A stretch of 6,756 nucleotides of DNA from Neptuniibacter sp. (lineage in GTDB: Bacteria; Pseudomonadota; Gammaproteobacteria; Pseudomonadales; Balneatricaceae), in the NCBI GenBank assembly GCA_030149405.1, contig JASBRM010000213.1, positions 1 to 6,756 on the forward strand, written 5' to 3'. The position numbers were made by a program, and so were the translations under genes. Under the pieces are notes generated by a model. The model saw nothing but the letters and a program-made list of their open reading frames with translations. It searched no databases and was not told where the DNA came from. Within the stretch, counting starts at the first letter, position 1; every line of letters begins with the position of its first letter. This document shows, piece after piece, positions 5,206 through 6,756 of the stretch.

Positions 5206-6213
5206 TTACTGTGTAATTACCACTTCCAGCCCTTGCTCGCGTAATCTGTCTGCTCTTTCATTGATATAACGCTGAAATTCAGGCATACGTTTATAAGCTT
5301 CATCGCGGACATACTCCAGCGCAGTATTGAAATGAAATGACTGAACATAACCATCTATGCGCAATTGCTCAGCCCCCTCACCATCAAGTAACACAATGCT
5401 CGGGAAGTAGGTAAGGCCATGCTCTTCAGCATAAGCAGCCGCGGTCTTCTCGCCGGCAACACCTAAATTAATCGTTTCTGAGTTAGATACGTCAAACCGA
5501 TAAGTTTGAAAACCCTGCATCAGTTGATGTGTATCCGAGCGACTTAACACCTTCTTATGCAATTGAACGCAATCTTCACATCCAGGATATTCAAACAACA
5601 ATGCAACTGGCTTTGACCCAGAAACCCTTTCAAACCGCTCTGCAGGCAGCAAAAGATCAGAGGGGTACAAAGTTTGTGACTGGTCTTGCTGAATCATTGT
5701 TTGTGCAAGAGAAGTTTCAGTATTACCTGTCACAACATAATCCATGATTTTGGCTAACATCTGCGGACTTCTGTAGCCATCAATGCGCAGAACCGGCGTT
5801 TCTGATTCTGAATAGAAAAGTAAGGTTGGCGTATATTGGATTTTCCATTTAATCGCTAACTCTTTTTCCGTTAACGTAGTTCCATCAGGTAAAGTGACTT
5901 CCCGGTCCCCCCAGAGATCCAAAGCCACCAGATCAAAATTCTCCTGAATATATTGGCTCAATGCAGGATCAAGAAAACTCTGTTGAACAAGGTTATAACA
6001 ATAAGGGCAGCCAGCCTGATGGTAATAGATGAGTAGCTTCTTACCTTCATCCTGCGCTTCCTGAATATCGTCGGACAGATCCAGAAAACTGTCCTTAAAC
6101 CAATAAGGGGCTTCTATTTCACTACCACTGTATTCGTTAAGTCTGGTTTCTTCAGCATTTACGGAATACGAACAAAGTGCTGACAGCAGAATAAAAACCG
6201 GAAGGCATTTCAT
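5206..6213 (-). CDS. Secreted tandem thioredoxin-domain protein (SoxW-like)
   Basis: This 335-residue protein starts with a signal peptide (Lys3, hydrophobic 4-18, probable cleavage after VNA at residue 20), so it is likely periplasmic. Cys14 lies in the leader, but the preceding Leu does not fit a lipobox. It contains two thioredoxin folds. Domain 1 (about 38-160) has HQAGCPYC with cysteines at 69 and 72 and a cis-proline at 129. Its WFKDSFLDLSDDIQEA and LDLWGDREVT stretches match SoxW-type thioredoxins. Domain 2 (about 183-305) has EYPGCEDC with cysteines at 212 and 215 and a cis-proline at 271. The hexapeptide LRIDGY appears in both domains (142-147 and 284-289), supporting internal duplication. 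Single-domain SoxW proteins are about half this length. The C-terminus (about 305-332) is a charged helix. An AAGGGG Shine-Dalgarno supports the ATG at 6213. It probably reduces or isomerises exported disulfides. No sox or other partner genes are visible, so the substrate is unknown. Confidence 0.87.
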   Translation of the reverse strand: MKCLPVFILLSALCSYSVNAEETRLNEYSGSEIEAPYWFKDSFLDLSDDIQEAQDEGKKLLIYYHQAGCPYCYNLVQQSFLDPALSQYIQENFDLVALDLWGDREVTLPDGTTLTEKELAIKWKIQYTPTLLFYSESETPVLRIDGYRSPQMLAKIMDYVVTGNTETSLAQTMIQQDQSQTLYPSDLLLPAERFERVSGSKPVALLFEYPGCEDCVQLHKKVLSRSDTHQLMQGFQTYRFDVSNSETINLGVAGEKTAAAYAEEHGLTYFPSIVLLDGEGAEQLRIDGYVQSFHFNTALEYVRDEAYKRMPEFQRYINERADRLREQGLEVVITQ

Positions 6214-6277
6214 AGCTAACCCCTTTAAGTAAAAACAACCTAAGTGTGGGCACTAGATGCAATTACAGCAAATAATT

Positions 6278-6756
6278 TTATTTAACCGGGAAGAAGCCAC
6301 TCCAACCGAACCGCTCAAACAGTTGCTGGGTGTATTGATCGACAGGTGCTGTAATAGATAAGCGCTGCCCAGATACTGGGTGCTCAAATTCAATCTCTCG
6401 AGCCATCAGCATCAAACGATCTAAATCATAGTTCTGTCTTAAGGCTTTGTTATGTTTATTATCACCGTGTTTAGTATCACCTGCTATCGGATGAAAGATA
6501 TGCTTCATGTGACGGCGAATCTGATGTTTGCGGCCAGTTTCTGGTTTTACCTCAACCAAAGAGTATCGAGATTTTTCATAGCGTCCGACTGCCATATCCA
6601 ATTCAACGGTCGCCAAAGTCCGGTAATGACTAACAGCATCCTGAGCTGGCTTATCCTGATTGGCATGTTTGTCCGCTATTTTATCCAGCTGCTCTTTCAA
6701 AGCGTAATCAATAGTGCCCTGCTCAGGAACATATCCCCTGCACATACACAGATAGG
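6278..6756 (-). CDS. truC: tRNA pseudouridine(65) synthase TruC (C-terminal part)
   Basis: The frame is open to the right edge (the codons before the internal Met at 6745 read YLC), so this is the C-terminal part of a longer gene. It contains the TruC-type motifs: RGYVPEQ, the LDKIADKHANQDKPAQDAVSHYR-like linker, the block RYSLVEVKPETGRKHQIRRH continuing into MKHIFHPI, and GDTKHGD. In E. coli TruC converts U65 of certain tRNAs to pseudouridine in the cytoplasm. The long GRKHQIRRHMKH motif and the linker fit TruC better than RluA, RluC or RluD. The catalytic aspartate motif lies upstream, outside the window. The C-terminus (FGWSGFFPVK) appears complete. The tandem thioredoxin gene follows on the same strand after 64 bp. 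I see no clear terminator in that gap and only weak promoter matches. Confidence 0.87.
   Translation of the reverse strand, partial: YLCMCRGYVPEQGTIDYALKEQLDKIADKHANQDKPAQDAVSHYRTLATVELDMAVGRYEKSRYSLVEVKPETGRKHQIRRHMKHIFHPIAGDTKHGDNKHNKALRQNYDLDRLMLMAREIEFEHPVSGQRLSITAPVDQYTQQLFERFGWSGFFPVK

Noticed and set aside
6172..6213. Lipoprotein signal on the tandem thioredoxin protein (Cys14 in the leader)
   Set aside because: The residue before the cysteine is Leu rather than Gly, Ala or Ser, and a normal signal peptidase I site (VNA) follows at residue 20.
1..6756. Mobile elements, CRISPR arrays, defence systems, tRNA or rRNA genes
   Set aside because: I saw no transposase or integrase motifs, no spaced direct repeats, no terminal inverted repeats and no tRNA-like cloverleaf. 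The gene content is ordinary chromosomal.

Overview
The window comes from a gammaproteobacterial chromosome of moderate GC content. The gene families (UvrC, TruC, DUF1853, a SoxW-like thioredoxin, MTA/SAH nucleosidase) are housekeeping or conserved proteobacterial genes, and their sequences look closest to marine Oceanospirillales-type relatives. That placement is an inference from family resemblance, not from a search. No phage, transposon, CRISPR or rRNA/tRNA sequence is visible. Both ends cut through genes: the first 30 codons of uvrC at the left edge, and truC, which lacks its 5' part, at the right edge.

Left part (1-1600). uvrC (minus) starts just downstream of an unrecognised 101-residue gene (minus). 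Divergent to these is a DUF1853 gene (plus, 481-1344). Convergent with it is a compact minus-strand unit missed by a simple long-ORF view: a sigma70-type promoter (1546-1519), a clear Shine-Dalgarno, a 43-codon ORF for a single-pass membrane peptide (1349-1480), and a strong intrinsic terminator (1328-1295). That terminator lies inside the 3' end of the DUF1853 coding sequence, so the predicted ~215-nt transcript is antisense to the DUF1853 mRNA.

Middle part (1593-4366). A beta-hydroxyacid dehydrogenase (GarR/3-hydroxyisobutyrate dehydrogenase family, minus) and a periplasmic TlpA-type thioredoxin (plus) diverge from a 127-bp region. It holds a perfect 16-bp palindrome flanked by candidate -10 boxes for both genes. 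The TlpA-like gene converges on a class V aminotransferase (alanine/serine-glyoxylate type, minus), and the two share a bidirectional terminator whose stem includes the TlpA stop codon. The aminotransferase lies 48 bp downstream of mtnN. That gap is almost filled by a 12-bp-stem hairpin whose distal arm contains the aminotransferase Shine-Dalgarno and whose proximal arm and loop contain a perfect TATAAT.

Right part (4367-6756). mtnN (MTA/SAH nucleosidase), a secreted tandem-thioredoxin protein with CPYC and CEDC active sites, and the C-terminal part of truC all run on the minus strand. An intrinsic terminator separates the tandem thioredoxin from mtnN. The window is largely an ordinary chromosomal neighbourhood. 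The parts most worth attention are the small membrane-peptide unit antisense to DUF1853, the mtnN-aminotransferase hairpin, and the divergent palindromic operator candidate.
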